Positions 1 through 6,689 of a stretch of 25,809 nt of DNA are shown here, piece after piece. The translations under genes were made by a program, and so were the position numbers. Numbering within the stretch: position 1 is the first letter of the stretch; each line of letters begins with the position of its first letter. Under the pieces are notes generated by a model. The model was not told the DNA's origin, did not search any database, and saw only the letters and a program-made list of their open reading frames with translations. This DNA comes from DASQVO01 sp035640715 (GTDB taxonomy: Bacteria; Actinomycetota; Actinomycetes; Streptosporangiales; Streptosporangiaceae): positions 1-25,809 of the forward strand of contig DASQVO010000053.1 in the NCBI GenBank assembly GCA_035640715.1. Reading direction: 5' to 3'.

Positions 1-18
1 TACCGCGGCGGCCCAGCC

Positions 19-50
19 GGGACGAATGCACCCGCATCCTGATTCGTCCC
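19..50. terminator. Hairpin upstream of rbpA
   Basis: A perfect 9-bp inverted repeat (GGGACGAAT / ATTCGTCCC) with a 14-nt loop lies at the left edge of the window, about 30 bp before the rbpA promoter. No T-run follows on either side. It may terminate a gene lying to the left or be a protein site; the sequence does not decide. Confidence 0.4.
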
Positions 51-80
51 AGAGAACCGGGTTGGACCTGAGCGTAACCG

Positions 81-106
81 GGAATCATGTTCCCGTATTC
101 AGCGTT
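81..106 (+). promoter_or_regulatory. Sigma-R type promoter of rbpA
   Basis: GGAAT at 81-85 and GTT at 104-106 are separated by exactly 18 nt, matching the Streptomyces sigma-R consensus GGAAT-N18-GTT. In S. coelicolor rbpA is a known member of the disulfide-stress sigma-R regulon, so position and spacing agree with expectation. The -35 overlaps a small palindrome (GGGAA-N5-TTCCC, 80-94). The predicted start of transcription is near 112-114, giving a leader of about 30 nt before the ATG. Confidence 0.7.
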
Positions 107-145
107 GTCGGACAGGACGGCTGAGCGCTTGGGAGGCAGCACGCA

Positions 146-535
146 ATGGCCGAACGCGCACTACGCGGTACACGGCTCGGGTCGACGAGCTACGAGAATG
201 ACAGGAATACCGACCTTGCCCCTCGCCAGGAGGTGGCTTTTGACTGCCCGAAGGGACATCATTTTAGCGTGCCCTTCGCCGCTGAAGCCGAACTGCCCTC
301 AACGTGGGAGTGCCGGGTCTGTGGCGCGGTCGCGTTCGCGGCCAGCGGTGAGTCGCCCACGCCGAAGAAGGTGAAGCCGCCCCGCAGCCACTGGGACATG
401 CTGCTGGAGCGGCGCACCGTGGACGACCTCGAGGCGGTGCTGGCCGAGCGGCTTGAGGTCATCAGGGAGCGGCGTGGCGCACCCGCGGAAAGCGGCCCAC
501 GCCGTGAGCGCAGGCAGCACCGCAAGAGTGCCTGA
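146..535 (+). CDS. rbpA: RNA polymerase-binding protein RbpA
   Basis: RbpA binds RNA polymerase holoenzyme with the principal sigma factor and stabilises the open complex; it occurs only in Actinobacteria. The 129-residue product has the expected order: an N-terminal tail (AERALRGTRLGSTSYEND), a zinc-ribbon-like core with FDCPKGHHF and WECRVCG, a basic linker (PKKVKPPRSHWDMLLERR), and the C-terminal sigma-interaction helix (TVDDLEAVLAERLEVIRERRG). Only the first CPKG cysteine and the CRVC pair remain as possible metal ligands. The ATG has GGGAGG 9 nt upstream. The gene is convergent with ppm1, the same arrangement as Rv2050/Rv2051c in Mycobacterium tuberculosis. A short Arg/His-rich tail follows the sigma-interaction helix. 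Confidence 0.95.
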   Translation: MAERALRGTRLGSTSYENDRNTDLAPRQEVAFDCPKGHHFSVPFAAEAELPSTWECRVCGAVAFAASGESPTPKKVKPPRSHWDMLLERRTVDDLEAVLAERLEVIRERRGAPAESGPRRERRQHRKSA

Positions 536-570
536 CAGGCGGCGGCCGGGACGGGCACGCTGCGCCCGGG

Positions 571-755
571 GCGCCATGCGCTGCTCGGTGCCCGGTGGCA
601 CCTTCGCAGCGTGCCCGCAGTGTTAACCCGGGGGGACAACCCACGAAGCGCCATGGGCTGCCCGGTGCCCGGTGGCCACCTTCGCAGCGTGCCCGCAGTG
701 TTAACCCGGGGGACAATCCCCGGACCCCCGAAGCGCCATGGGCTGCCCGGTGCGG
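571..755. repeat. Tandem GC-rich repeat between rbpA and ppm1
   Basis: Two near-identical units begin at 571 and 648 with GCGCCATG and a third, partial, unit begins at 733. Each full unit carries CCTTCGCAGCGTGCCCGCAG, TGTTAACCCGGGGG and then GACAA. Unit lengths are about 77 and 85 bp; the second carries an extra stretch that can form a hairpin (CCGGGG...CCCCGG). Because rbpA and ppm1 converge, the repeats lie in both 3' regions. The pattern CCCGGGGGAC followed by runs of C resembles the repeats at 3740 and 14812. Confidence 0.75.
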
Positions 756-790
756 AGACTGTAAAGCCACGGAATGCCCCGTGGAAGCCG

Positions 791-1558
791 TTAAGCCGTG
801 GGCCGCTGCTTCGCGGGCGCGCGGAAGTTCTTCAGCCGGGACTCGATACCCCACTGCGCGACCCGCAGGAACGCCTCGCGCATAACGGCCTGGCTCATCT
901 TGCTGGCGCCCCGTTCCCGCTCGACGAAGGTGATAGGCACCTCGACGAGCCGCAGTCCTGCCTGGATGACCCGCAGCGTCAGATCGATCTGGAAGCAGTA
1001 CCCGGCCGATTCCACGGTGTCCAGGCTGATCTTCCGCAGAGTGGCGGCCCGGTAGGCACGATAGCCGCCGGTCGCGTCCTTGATCCTCAGACCGAGCATG
1101 AGCCGGGTGTAGATGTTGGCCCCGCGGGACAGGAACAGCCGCGACATGGGCCAGTTGAGTACCTTGCCGCCGGGCACCCACCGGGACCCGATGACGGCGT
1201 CCGCGCTGCCGAGCGCGGCAAGCAGCTGCGGGAGCAGCTCAGGCTGATGCGACCCGTCGGCGTCCATCTCGCAGATGACGTCGTAGCCCCGCTCCAGCGC
1301 CCATCGGAAGCCGGCGATGTAGGCCGCCCCGAGCCCCGCCTTCTCGGTCCGGTGCATGACCTGGATGTGCGGGTCGGCCTCTGCGAGCTTGTCGGCGAGG
1401 TCGCCGGTCCCGTCGGGACTGTTGTCGTCGACGACCAGGAGGTCGGCGTCGGGCACCGCGGCGCGCAGCCGGCCGGCGATGATCTCCAGGTTCTGCCGCT
1501 CCTCATATGTCGGCATGACGACGACGACACGCTCGATGGGTGAAGTGGGGTCTGCCAC
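791..1558 (-). CDS. ppm1: Polyprenol-phosphate mannosyltransferase (Ppm1, GT2 family)
   Basis: This enzyme transfers mannose from GDP-mannose to polyprenyl phosphate at the inner face of the membrane, supplying the donor for lipoglycans and protein O-mannosylation. The 255-residue product is a single GT-A domain: start of the Rossmann region VVVVMPTYEERQNLE, nucleotide-binding VVDDNSPDGTGD, metal-binding CEMDADGSHQPELLPQL, then GSRWVPGG and GYRAYRA, and a C-terminal QIDLTLR...FVERERGASKMS typical of DPM1-type synthases. The frame stays open upstream to 2038, but the GTG at 1558 is chosen because GGAGG lies 8 nt before it and homology begins there. There is no fused or adjacent apolipoprotein N-acyltransferase, unlike the mycobacterial gene. 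Confidence 0.92.
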   Translation of the reverse strand: MADPTSPIERVVVVMPTYEERQNLEIIAGRLRAAVPDADLLVVDDNSPDGTGDLADKLAEADPHIQVMHRTEKAGLGAAYIAGFRWALERGYDVICEMDADGSHQPELLPQLLAALGSADAVIGSRWVPGGKVLNWPMSRLFLSRGANIYTRLMLGLRIKDATGGYRAYRAATLRKISLDTVESAGYCFQIDLTLRVIQAGLRLVEVPITFVERERGASKMSQAVMREAFLRVAQWGIESRLKNFRAPAKQRPTA

Positions 1559-1722
1559 GCTTTCTGCCTCCGCCTGGGTGGATTGCTCGTAGTGACGGTC
1601 AGAATATCTGCCCGCGTTCTGGCTATCCTTTAGGGCAGCTGAGCCTTTGCCAGGGCACGCGGCGCGCCTTCGCGGTGTCCGGTACCCGGGCCGTTCTCCC
1701 TGGCTGGGCCTGCCCTGCCTGA

Positions 1723-1768
1723 CTGGCCATGCTTGCTGGGCCGATGCCGGCCCAGCAAGCATGGCCAG
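1723..1768. repeat. Perfect 21-bp stem, 4-nt loop
   Basis: Arms 1723-1743 and 1748-1768 are exact reverse complements around an ATGC loop; the inner part reads GCTTGCTGGGCCG / CGGCCCAGCAAGC. There is no T-run on either side, so it is not a textbook terminator. It could be a REP-like element, a cruciform, or the core stem of a structured RNA read toward ppm1. Confidence 0.85.
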
Positions 1769-1845
1769 GGTCACATCCGGGCATCGCCGCTGCTGAGAGC
1801 AGCGTGACGTACCCGGGCGCGGTACCCGGCACCTCAGGCAGGGGA

Positions 1846-1932
1846 AAAGGGCCCGGGCGGCACCTTCGGACCGGAGCCGTCCCGTCGGCAACGAGCTCGG
1901 CCTCCGTTGTCTACTGGGCGCCCGGGCCCTTT
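1846..1932. repeat. Long-range stem with nested hairpin
   Basis: AAAGGGCCCGGGCG at 1846-1859 pairs perfectly with 1919-1932, and the pairing continues outwards (GGG with CCC) past one bulged A. The enclosed loop of about 59 nt can itself fold (CGGAG-CCG with CGG-C-CTCCG). Read on the minus strand the structure ends in GGGCCCTTTTCCCC, which has some terminator character, upstream of ppm1. A transcribed leader or small RNA is possible but not shown. Confidence 0.6.
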
Positions 1933-2093
1933 CCCAAGCCCAACCCCCCGTCCAGCCGGATCCGCGCAGCAGCCCTCTCACCGCGCCTAGTGCTGAGGCG
2001 GGCTGGATGCCAACGCCCCTGCCTGTGGCACGGCCCACATCACGGCGGGCCAGCCACGTCCGGCTAGCCAGCCCGGTGCTGGACTGTGCAGCA

Positions 2094-2117
2094 ACATACC
2101 GCTCATTTGGGGTATGT
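2094..2117. repeat. Small hairpin ACATACC / GGTATGT
   Basis: A 7-bp perfect inverted repeat with a 10-nt loop in the less GC-rich part of the region between kal and ppm1. Its role is unknown; an operator or a terminator remnant is possible. Confidence 0.4.
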
Positions 2118-2344
2118 CAACCCCACCTGTCATCGAGTATGCAGCCGCCTGACAAAAGCCTGGGCATCCCTGCGGCGTGCCCGCTATCAGCAGCCCCGGC
2201 CGCAACCAGGTTACGTGAGCGCATGCTCTGACTACAGGCAGTGATATAACAATCACAGATCGTAATGACAGGCCTCGGGCGGTGCGCAGGCCGATGCTGC
2301 GCTGGAGGGGAACGCCGTTGTCTGTGTCCAGGACAGCAAACCGG

Positions 2345-2797
2345 TCACAGGCCGGAGGGCGGCTTGTCCTCGGGGATGACAACCGTACCGGTGGCCGTGG
2401 CCACCACCAGCGGCTCATCGAGGACGCGGGCGGCCGACGGCCCGCGTGCCGGATCTGCCCGGCAGACCACACTGGCCTCGAACGTCAGCTCGCGGCTGCG
2501 CCGTCCCACGGCGGTGACAGCCGCCGTCACCTCGATGACGTCGCCCGCCCGCACGGGCGCGCGGAACTGCACGTCGGAATAGGAGGCCAAGAGCCCCTCG
2601 TCGCCGTCCATCCGGATGCACGCCTCGGTCGCCACGTCCCCGAAAAGGGCAAGCAGGTACGCGCCGTCCACGAGGTTACCGCCATAGTGCGCGTCACCGT
2701 GCCCCACATACCCGCGGTGCGTCACCGACAGTCCGAGGCGCGGGCCGGCGCCTCGCGGGCGGGCACCGGTCAGGGAACCGCCCGGCCCGCTAGTCAT
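2345..2797 (-). CDS. kal: 3-aminobutyryl-CoA ammonia lyase
   Basis: Kal removes ammonia from (S)-3-aminobutyryl-CoA to give crotonyl-CoA, a late step of lysine fermentation. The 150-residue product is one hot-dog domain with the Kal hallmark HGDAHYGGNLVDGAYLLALF, then GDVATEACIRMDGDEGLLASY, VQFRAPVRAGDVIEV and a final strand VVATATGTVVIPED. The frame is open upstream to 3100, but the ATG at 2797 is preferred: it overlaps the kamE stop by 8 bp, as expected for a translationally coupled last gene, and the length then fits the family (about 130 residues plus a short tail). The enzyme that makes its substrate, Kce, is not encoded here. Confidence 0.88.
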   Translation of the reverse strand: MTSGPGGSLTGARPRGAGPRLGLSVTHRGYVGHGDAHYGGNLVDGAYLLALFGDVATEACIRMDGDEGLLASYSDVQFRAPVRAGDVIEVTAAVTAVGRRSRELTFEASVVCRADPARGPSAARVLDEPLVVATATGTVVIPEDKPPSGL

Positions 2798-3617
2798 CGG
2801 CGTTCCGGTACCCGGCCCCGCGGGGCCTGCCCGCCATGGCGCCCCGCTGGCCCGCCTCATCACGGGCCAGCACGGCGGCAAGGTAGCTTGCCACCTCGCG
2901 CGGTGTCGTGCCCCGGCCGAAGACCGCATCCACGCCAAGCCCGCTCGCCGCTGCGGGGTCGAACCGGGGACCGCCAACCACCAGCAGCGGCCCGCGGCCG
3001 TCCGGGTAGGCCTCGCCGAACGCGGCCGCCATCTCCCGGGCATTGGACAGATGTGCGTCGCGCTGGGTGACAATCTGGCTGACGAGCACCGCATCGGCAT
3101 GCTCGGCGCGGGCCCGGGTCACCAGGTCGGGCACGCTCACCTGCGCTCCCATGTTCACCACGCGCATCTCCCGGTAGTACTCCAGTCCCTTCTCCCCGGC
3201 ATGGCCCTTGACGTTCAGGATCGCGTCGATCCCGACCGTGTGCGCATCGGTCCCGATACAGGCGCCGACCACGACGAGCTTCCTGCCCAGCGCCGACCGG
3301 ATGTGCAGGTTCACCTCCTGTGCCGTGAGCAACGGGAACTCCCGCTCGGCCACGGTGACGGCCGACAGGTCCACCAGATGGCTTACCCGGCCGTAGACGA
3401 TGAAGAACGTGAAATCCGCGCCGATGCCCTTGGCGTGGACCACCATGGCGGGTTCCAGGCCCATCTTGGCGGCAAGCTGCAGTGCCGCCCCTTCCGCCCG
3501 TGCGCGCTGCACCTCATCACCGAACGGGACCGGCAGCGTGAACGACACCTGGACCCGCCCGTCCCCGGTGGTGTCACCGTAGGGCCGGATCAGCTGCCCG
3601 CTGGCCCCGGCGCTCAT
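2790..3617 (-). CDS. kamE: Lysine 5,6-aminomutase beta subunit
   Basis: KamE is the cobalamin-binding small subunit of the adenosylcobalamin- and PLP-dependent 5,6-aminomutase, which moves the terminal amino group of D-lysine or beta-lysine to C5. The 275-residue product contains the B12 motif DAHTVG with cobalt-ligating His126. Eleven residues later NVKGHAGEKGLE contains Lys137, matching the family spacing between the B12 histidine and the lysine that forms the PLP imine. The N-terminal dimerisation region (RPYGDTTGDGRVQVSFTLPV) is typical. The ATG has GGAGG close upstream and overlaps the kamD stop as ATGA, so the two subunits are coupled. The C-terminal 20 residues (RGAMAGRPRGAGYRNADD) are not obviously conserved. 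Confidence 0.95.
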   Translation of the reverse strand: MSAGASGQLIRPYGDTTGDGRVQVSFTLPVPFGDEVQRARAEGAALQLAAKMGLEPAMVVHAKGIGADFTFFIVYGRVSHLVDLSAVTVAEREFPLLTAQEVNLHIRSALGRKLVVVGACIGTDAHTVGIDAILNVKGHAGEKGLEYYREMRVVNMGAQVSVPDLVTRARAEHADAVLVSQIVTQRDAHLSNAREMAAAFGEAYPDGRGPLLVVGGPRFDPAAASGLGVDAVFGRGTTPREVASYLAAVLARDEAGQRGAMAGRPRGAGYRNADD

Positions 3618-5323
3618 GGCGCCTCCACCGGCTCAGGATCGCCGGCGTAGGGACGGCCATCCGGCCTTCGTCCGGGACCATCAAGATCGCCGGCACGGGG
3701 CCGGACCCCGTCGAGGATCCCGGTGGCCGGGTTGCCGTGCTGGCCCGGGGGGGCGACCCCCCGGAACTCCCCGGCCGCGTCAAGGATCTCGGCAGCGGGA
3801 TTGAAGTATCCGTCGGCGCGCTCGATGACCCCGTCCAGGCCCCGGCCACCGTCCGGCGGGCGCCTGGTCACGCCGAACGTGCCGTTGGCGATGGCAGCCA
3901 GCAGGCCCTCGTCGCAGATCCTGCGGAGCAACCCGACGGAGGAGGCCAGCACCTCGCGGGCGCGGCGGGCGACGAAGCCGCCCGGCTCGGGCCGGAAGCT
4001 GGCGCCGAGCTTCCCGGCTGCCCGCCGCACATAGCGGACGTTCTCCAGGGCCAGGTCCCGGTCGGCCAGGAACGGCGTGTGGATGCCCTCCGTCATCATG
4101 CCGACGAGCAGGATCGACTGATCCGTCATCAGCCCGCACAGGTTGAAGAACGCGTCCAGCAGGTAGCCGGCGAAGATGTTGCCGCTCATGTGCTTGGTCG
4201 GCGGCATGTACTTCAGCGGCGCGTCCGGGAACAGCTCCCTGACAAGCTGCGCGTGCGCCAGTTCCAGCAGGAATGAGTCCGGCACCGCGGGGTTGATCTC
4301 GAACGCGTGCCCGAGGCCGAGCTGGGCGTCGGCAAGCCCGGCCTCCTTGCCAAAGTACTCGTTGAGCAGCTGGCTGACGATGACGGTGTGCGCGGCGTCG
4401 ACGGCGTCGGCCGTGGTGAGGTAGTTGTCCTCCCCCGTGTTGATGATGATCCCGGCCCGCGCGTGGATCTGACGGGAGAACCGCTGGTCGATGAAGGTCC
4501 GCCGGGGGTTGATGTCGCGGAAGATGATCCCGTACATGCAGTCGTTCAGCATCATGTCCAGCCGCTCGAGCCCGGCGAGCGCGGCAATCTCCGGCATGCA
4601 CAGGCCGGATGCGTAGTTGGTCAGCCGCACGTACCTGCCCATCTCGCGCGAGGTGTCATCCAGCGCCGCGCGCATCAGAGCGAAGTTCTCCCGCGTCGCG
4701 TAGGTTCCGGCATAGCCCTCGCGGGTGGCCCCCTCCGGCACGTAGTCGAGCAGCGACTGGCCGGTGGAGCGGATGACCGCGATGATGTCCGCGCCCTCCC
4801 GCGCGGCCGCCTGGGCCTGCGGGATGTCCTCATAGATGTCGCCGGTCGCCACGATCAGGTAGATCCACGGCTTGGGCGGGTCGGCGGTGGACGCGAGCAT
4901 GCGGTCGCGTTCGGCGCGGCGGGCATCGATCGTTGCGAAGCCCTTCCTTACCGAACGGGACGCGGCGGCCCTTGCCGCCTCGGCGTCATGCCCGGCGGGG
5001 ATACGGAAGGTCACCCGTCCGGCCGCGGCGTCTTCCGCTAGCGCACGCAGGCTGGGGTGACCGCCCGTCGCCATCGCGTCCCAGGCCGGGAGGGCCACGC
5101 CGTGCTCCAGGCCGACGCTATCCCGGACGGCGTCGGTGAGCCGGTTCACCCACGGCATCCCGCCGGAGTCGGCTCCGTCCAGCCCGGCCAGGCGGAGTAC
5201 GGCGCGCTCGACGGAGACGGTGGTGTGGGTCCGGGCGAGCTCGGTGATCGGCTCCCCCGCGCGCCTGGCCAATTCCCTTGCCTCGCGGACGACCGCCGCG
5301 TCGAGACCCAGCTTGCCGGTCAC
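3614..5323 (-). CDS. kamD: Lysine 5,6-aminomutase alpha subunit, with C-terminal extension
   Basis: KamD is the large catalytic subunit (TIM barrel) that binds PLP and substrate and pairs with KamE. Highly typical stretches are IYLIVATGDIYEDIPQAQAA, IRSTGQSLLDYVPEGATREG, RLTNYASGLCMPEIA, DCMYGIIFRDINPRRTFIDQ, GIIINTGEDNYLTT and YMPPTKHMSGNIF. Of two adjacent GTG codons, 5323 is chosen: it overlaps the kdd stop as GTGA and has GGAGG 7 nt upstream (5326 would leave only 4 nt). The 569-residue product exceeds the usual length of about 515; the last 55 residues or so (from DAAGEFRG on) are encoded by an inserted GC-rich repeat plus a diverged copy of the preceding codons (NPAAEILD / NPATGILD). 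The catalytic core is intact. Confidence 0.95.
   Translation of the reverse strand: MTGKLGLDAAVVREARELARRAGEPITELARTHTTVSVERAVLRLAGLDGADSGGMPWVNRLTDAVRDSVGLEHGVALPAWDAMATGGHPSLRALAEDAAAGRVTFRIPAGHDAEAARAAASRSVRKGFATIDARRAERDRMLASTADPPKPWIYLIVATGDIYEDIPQAQAAAREGADIIAVIRSTGQSLLDYVPEGATREGYAGTYATRENFALMRAALDDTSREMGRYVRLTNYASGLCMPEIAALAGLERLDMMLNDCMYGIIFRDINPRRTFIDQRFSRQIHARAGIIINTGEDNYLTTADAVDAAHTVIVSQLLNEYFGKEAGLADAQLGLGHAFEINPAVPDSFLLELAHAQLVRELFPDAPLKYMPPTKHMSGNIFAGYLLDAFFNLCGLMTDQSILLVGMMTEGIHTPFLADRDLALENVRYVRRAAGKLGASFRPEPGGFVARRAREVLASSVGLLRRICDEGLLAAIANGTFGVTRRPPDGGRGLDGVIERADGYFNPAAEILDAAGEFRGVAPPGQHGNPATGILDGVRPRAGDLDGPGRRPDGRPYAGDPEPVEAP
3706..3803. repeat. GC-rich hairpin element inside kamD 3' end, flanked by duplicated host sequence
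   Basis: The element (3735-3774) contains TGGCCCGGGGG, GCGACCCCCCGGAACTCCCC and a strong internal stem. It closely resembles the two units at 14812-14908. It is flanked by 3706-3734 and 3775-3803, which align without gaps at 22 of 29 positions and encode NPATGILD and NPAAEILD on the minus strand. The host reading frame stays open through the element. Confidence 0.7.
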
Positions 5324-6531
5324 CACGATGCCTCCTCGTTCCCGGGGCCGCCCCCGTTTCGTGCCACGGCGCCGTTGCGTACCGCCCCGGCTGACCGGGT
5401 GGGCTTTCCCGCCGATGCGGCGGAAAACTCTGCCCGATGATGGAAGACGCGGCGCTCGAAGAGGGCGCGCAGGCGCTCGTCGGCGCGGATCAGGCCGAGC
5501 GCGAACTGAGCGTGACCGGGTACGTACCCGTTGCCGATCAGCATCGTCACGTCCGCGGCCACGCCCTCAGCGCTGAGCGCCGCGGCCGTGAACGATGTCG
5601 CCATCGAGAAGAAGATGACCGTCCCGCCCTGGGCGGTGGCCAGGATCGCGCCGCCCTCGCAGCCGGGCACGTCGACGCAGACAACCGTGACGTCGACCGG
5701 GCCGCCCGCCCCGGTGACGGCGCGGGCGAGCGCCACCGGGTCACGCGCGTCGGCGATCACGGTCTGGTCGGTGAGCCCGGCGGCGCGCAGCAGCGCCGCC
5801 TCAGTGTCATCCGGCACCACACCGATGATGGTCCCGGCGCCAGCCACGCGTGCCGCCGCCGCCGAGAGTGAGCCGCTCTTGCCCGCCGCGCCGAGGATGG
5901 CCACGACGGGAGAACGACGGTAGGCATCGACGACCCGCCGGGTCAGAGCGGGCGCGCCGCAGACGTCCAGGGCGGCTAGCGCGACCGGCGCGGGCAAGTC
6001 GTCCGGCAGCGGGACCGCGATCGACCGGGCGAACAGGATCGCGTGCCCCTCGCACGGCACCTGCTCGGACCGGCCGTCCCACCGGGCCAGCCCATCGGTG
6101 ATCGCGAGCGGGGTGAGGCTGAGTGACACCAGCGTCGCGATCCGGTCTCCTGGGCGCAGGCCCAGCGGGGACTGCGGCCCGGCCTCCTCCACCACGCCGG
6201 TCAGCATCCCGCCCGAGCCAGTGACCGGGTTGTGCATCTTGCCGCGAGCGGTCACGGTGTCCAGCACGGCGGCCCGCATGGCCGCCGGGTCGCCGGCGGC
6301 CGTCTCGCGGATCTGCCGGTAGGAGGCGGCGTCCAGGTTGAGCCGTTGAAGGCGGACCCGCACCTCGTCGGGCCGGATCCGCGGATCAGGGTCGAGCCGC
6401 CAGGCCGCCTGCGGCAGCAGGCCGGCGCCGCTGGGCTCGGCTACCCGGTGCAGCCCGAGCGGCGAGCCCACCGGATGGTCCCCTGGTAGCGGCTCCGGAG
6501 CGGGCGGCGAGCCGGACGGCGGTCTGATCAT
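5320..6531 (-). CDS. kdd: L-erythro-3,5-diaminohexanoate dehydrogenase
   Basis: Kdd oxidises L-erythro-3,5-diaminohexanoate, the product of the 5,6-aminomutase, to 5-amino-3-oxohexanoate with NAD+. The 403-residue product has the family start HPVGSPLGLHRVAEP...LPQAAWRLD, the signature ARGKMHNPVTGSGGMLTG, a Rossmann motif VVAILGAAGKSGSLSAAAA and the C-terminal GNGYVPGHAQFALGLIR. It is longer than the clostridial enzyme (about 345) because of a proline-rich N-terminus of about 25 residues and a low-complexity tail after FHHRAEF. The ATG at 6531 has GAAGGA about 9 nt upstream. It is the first gene of the operon; its TGA overlaps the kamD GTG. Confidence 0.93.
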   Translation of the reverse strand: MIRPPSGSPPAPEPLPGDHPVGSPLGLHRVAEPSGAGLLPQAAWRLDPDPRIRPDEVRVRLQRLNLDAASYRQIRETAAGDPAAMRAAVLDTVTARGKMHNPVTGSGGMLTGVVEEAGPQSPLGLRPGDRIATLVSLSLTPLAITDGLARWDGRSEQVPCEGHAILFARSIAVPLPDDLPAPVALAALDVCGAPALTRRVVDAYRRSPVVAILGAAGKSGSLSAAAARVAGAGTIIGVVPDDTEAALLRAAGLTDQTVIADARDPVALARAVTGAGGPVDVTVVCVDVPGCEGGAILATAQGGTVIFFSMATSFTAAALSAEGVAADVTMLIGNGYVPGHAQFALGLIRADERLRALFERRVFHHRAEFSAASAGKPTRSAGAVRNGAVARNGGGPGNEEASW

Positions 6532-6689
6532 CAGCGGTTATCCTTCCCGGCCGGTAGATCGGCGTATGCCTGGCGTGAGACGGACGTATGGATTCAATAA
6601 GATCTCTTGCGTAAGATTACCTTTCACGAAGTTTTTTTTGCAGTCTCCAGTACTGGTGGGAGTATTTACGCCCAAACCGGGAGGTGGCC
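6532..6689. promoter_or_regulatory. Divergent promoter region kdd / kamA
   Basis: The 158 bp between the divergent kdd and kamA starts are clearly AT-richer than the genes. They contain GATTCAATAAGATCTCTTGC, a run of eight T (around 6630), the perfect palindrome CCAGTACTGG (near 6648) nested in CTCC...GGAG, and the kamA Shine-Dalgarno GGGAGG at 6679. The palindrome lies just upstream of kamA and is a candidate operator. TTGCAG around 6639 with AGTATT 17 nt later is one weak promoter candidate for kamA. Confidence 0.5.

Larger units (their letters stand above)
1559..2344. other. Non-coding region rich in inverted repeats
   Basis: About 790 bp between the ppm1 start and the kal stop show no credible protein. 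Long inverted repeats crowd 1713-1935: a 21-bp arm hairpin at 1723-1768, arms CCCTGCCTGA (1713) and TCAGGCAGGG (1834) enclosing it, and a 14-bp arm pair at 1846 and 1919. A smaller hairpin lies at 2094-2117. The part from about 2090 to 2280 is less GC-rich than its surroundings. The promoter of ppm1 should lie in the first 100 bp (TATTCT on the minus strand near 1602 is one weak -10 candidate). Confidence 0.6.

Noticed and set aside
571..755. CRISPR array
   Set aside because: Units are adjacent, of 77-85 bp, with no alternating spacers and no cas genes.
1559..2038. N-terminal extension of Ppm1, possibly an Lnt domain
   Set aside because: The extra 160 residues are Arg/Gly/Pro/Ala-rich with no membrane helices and run through the inverted repeats; the Shine-Dalgarno supports the GTG at 1558.
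2950..2965. tRNA-like T-arm sequence (GGGTCGAACCGGGG)
   Set aside because: It lies within kamE coding sequence with no acceptor or anticodon arms around it.
2798..3100. Extended N-terminus of Kal
   Set aside because: The extension is kamE read in another frame; the ATG at 2797 overlaps the kamE stop and fits the family length.
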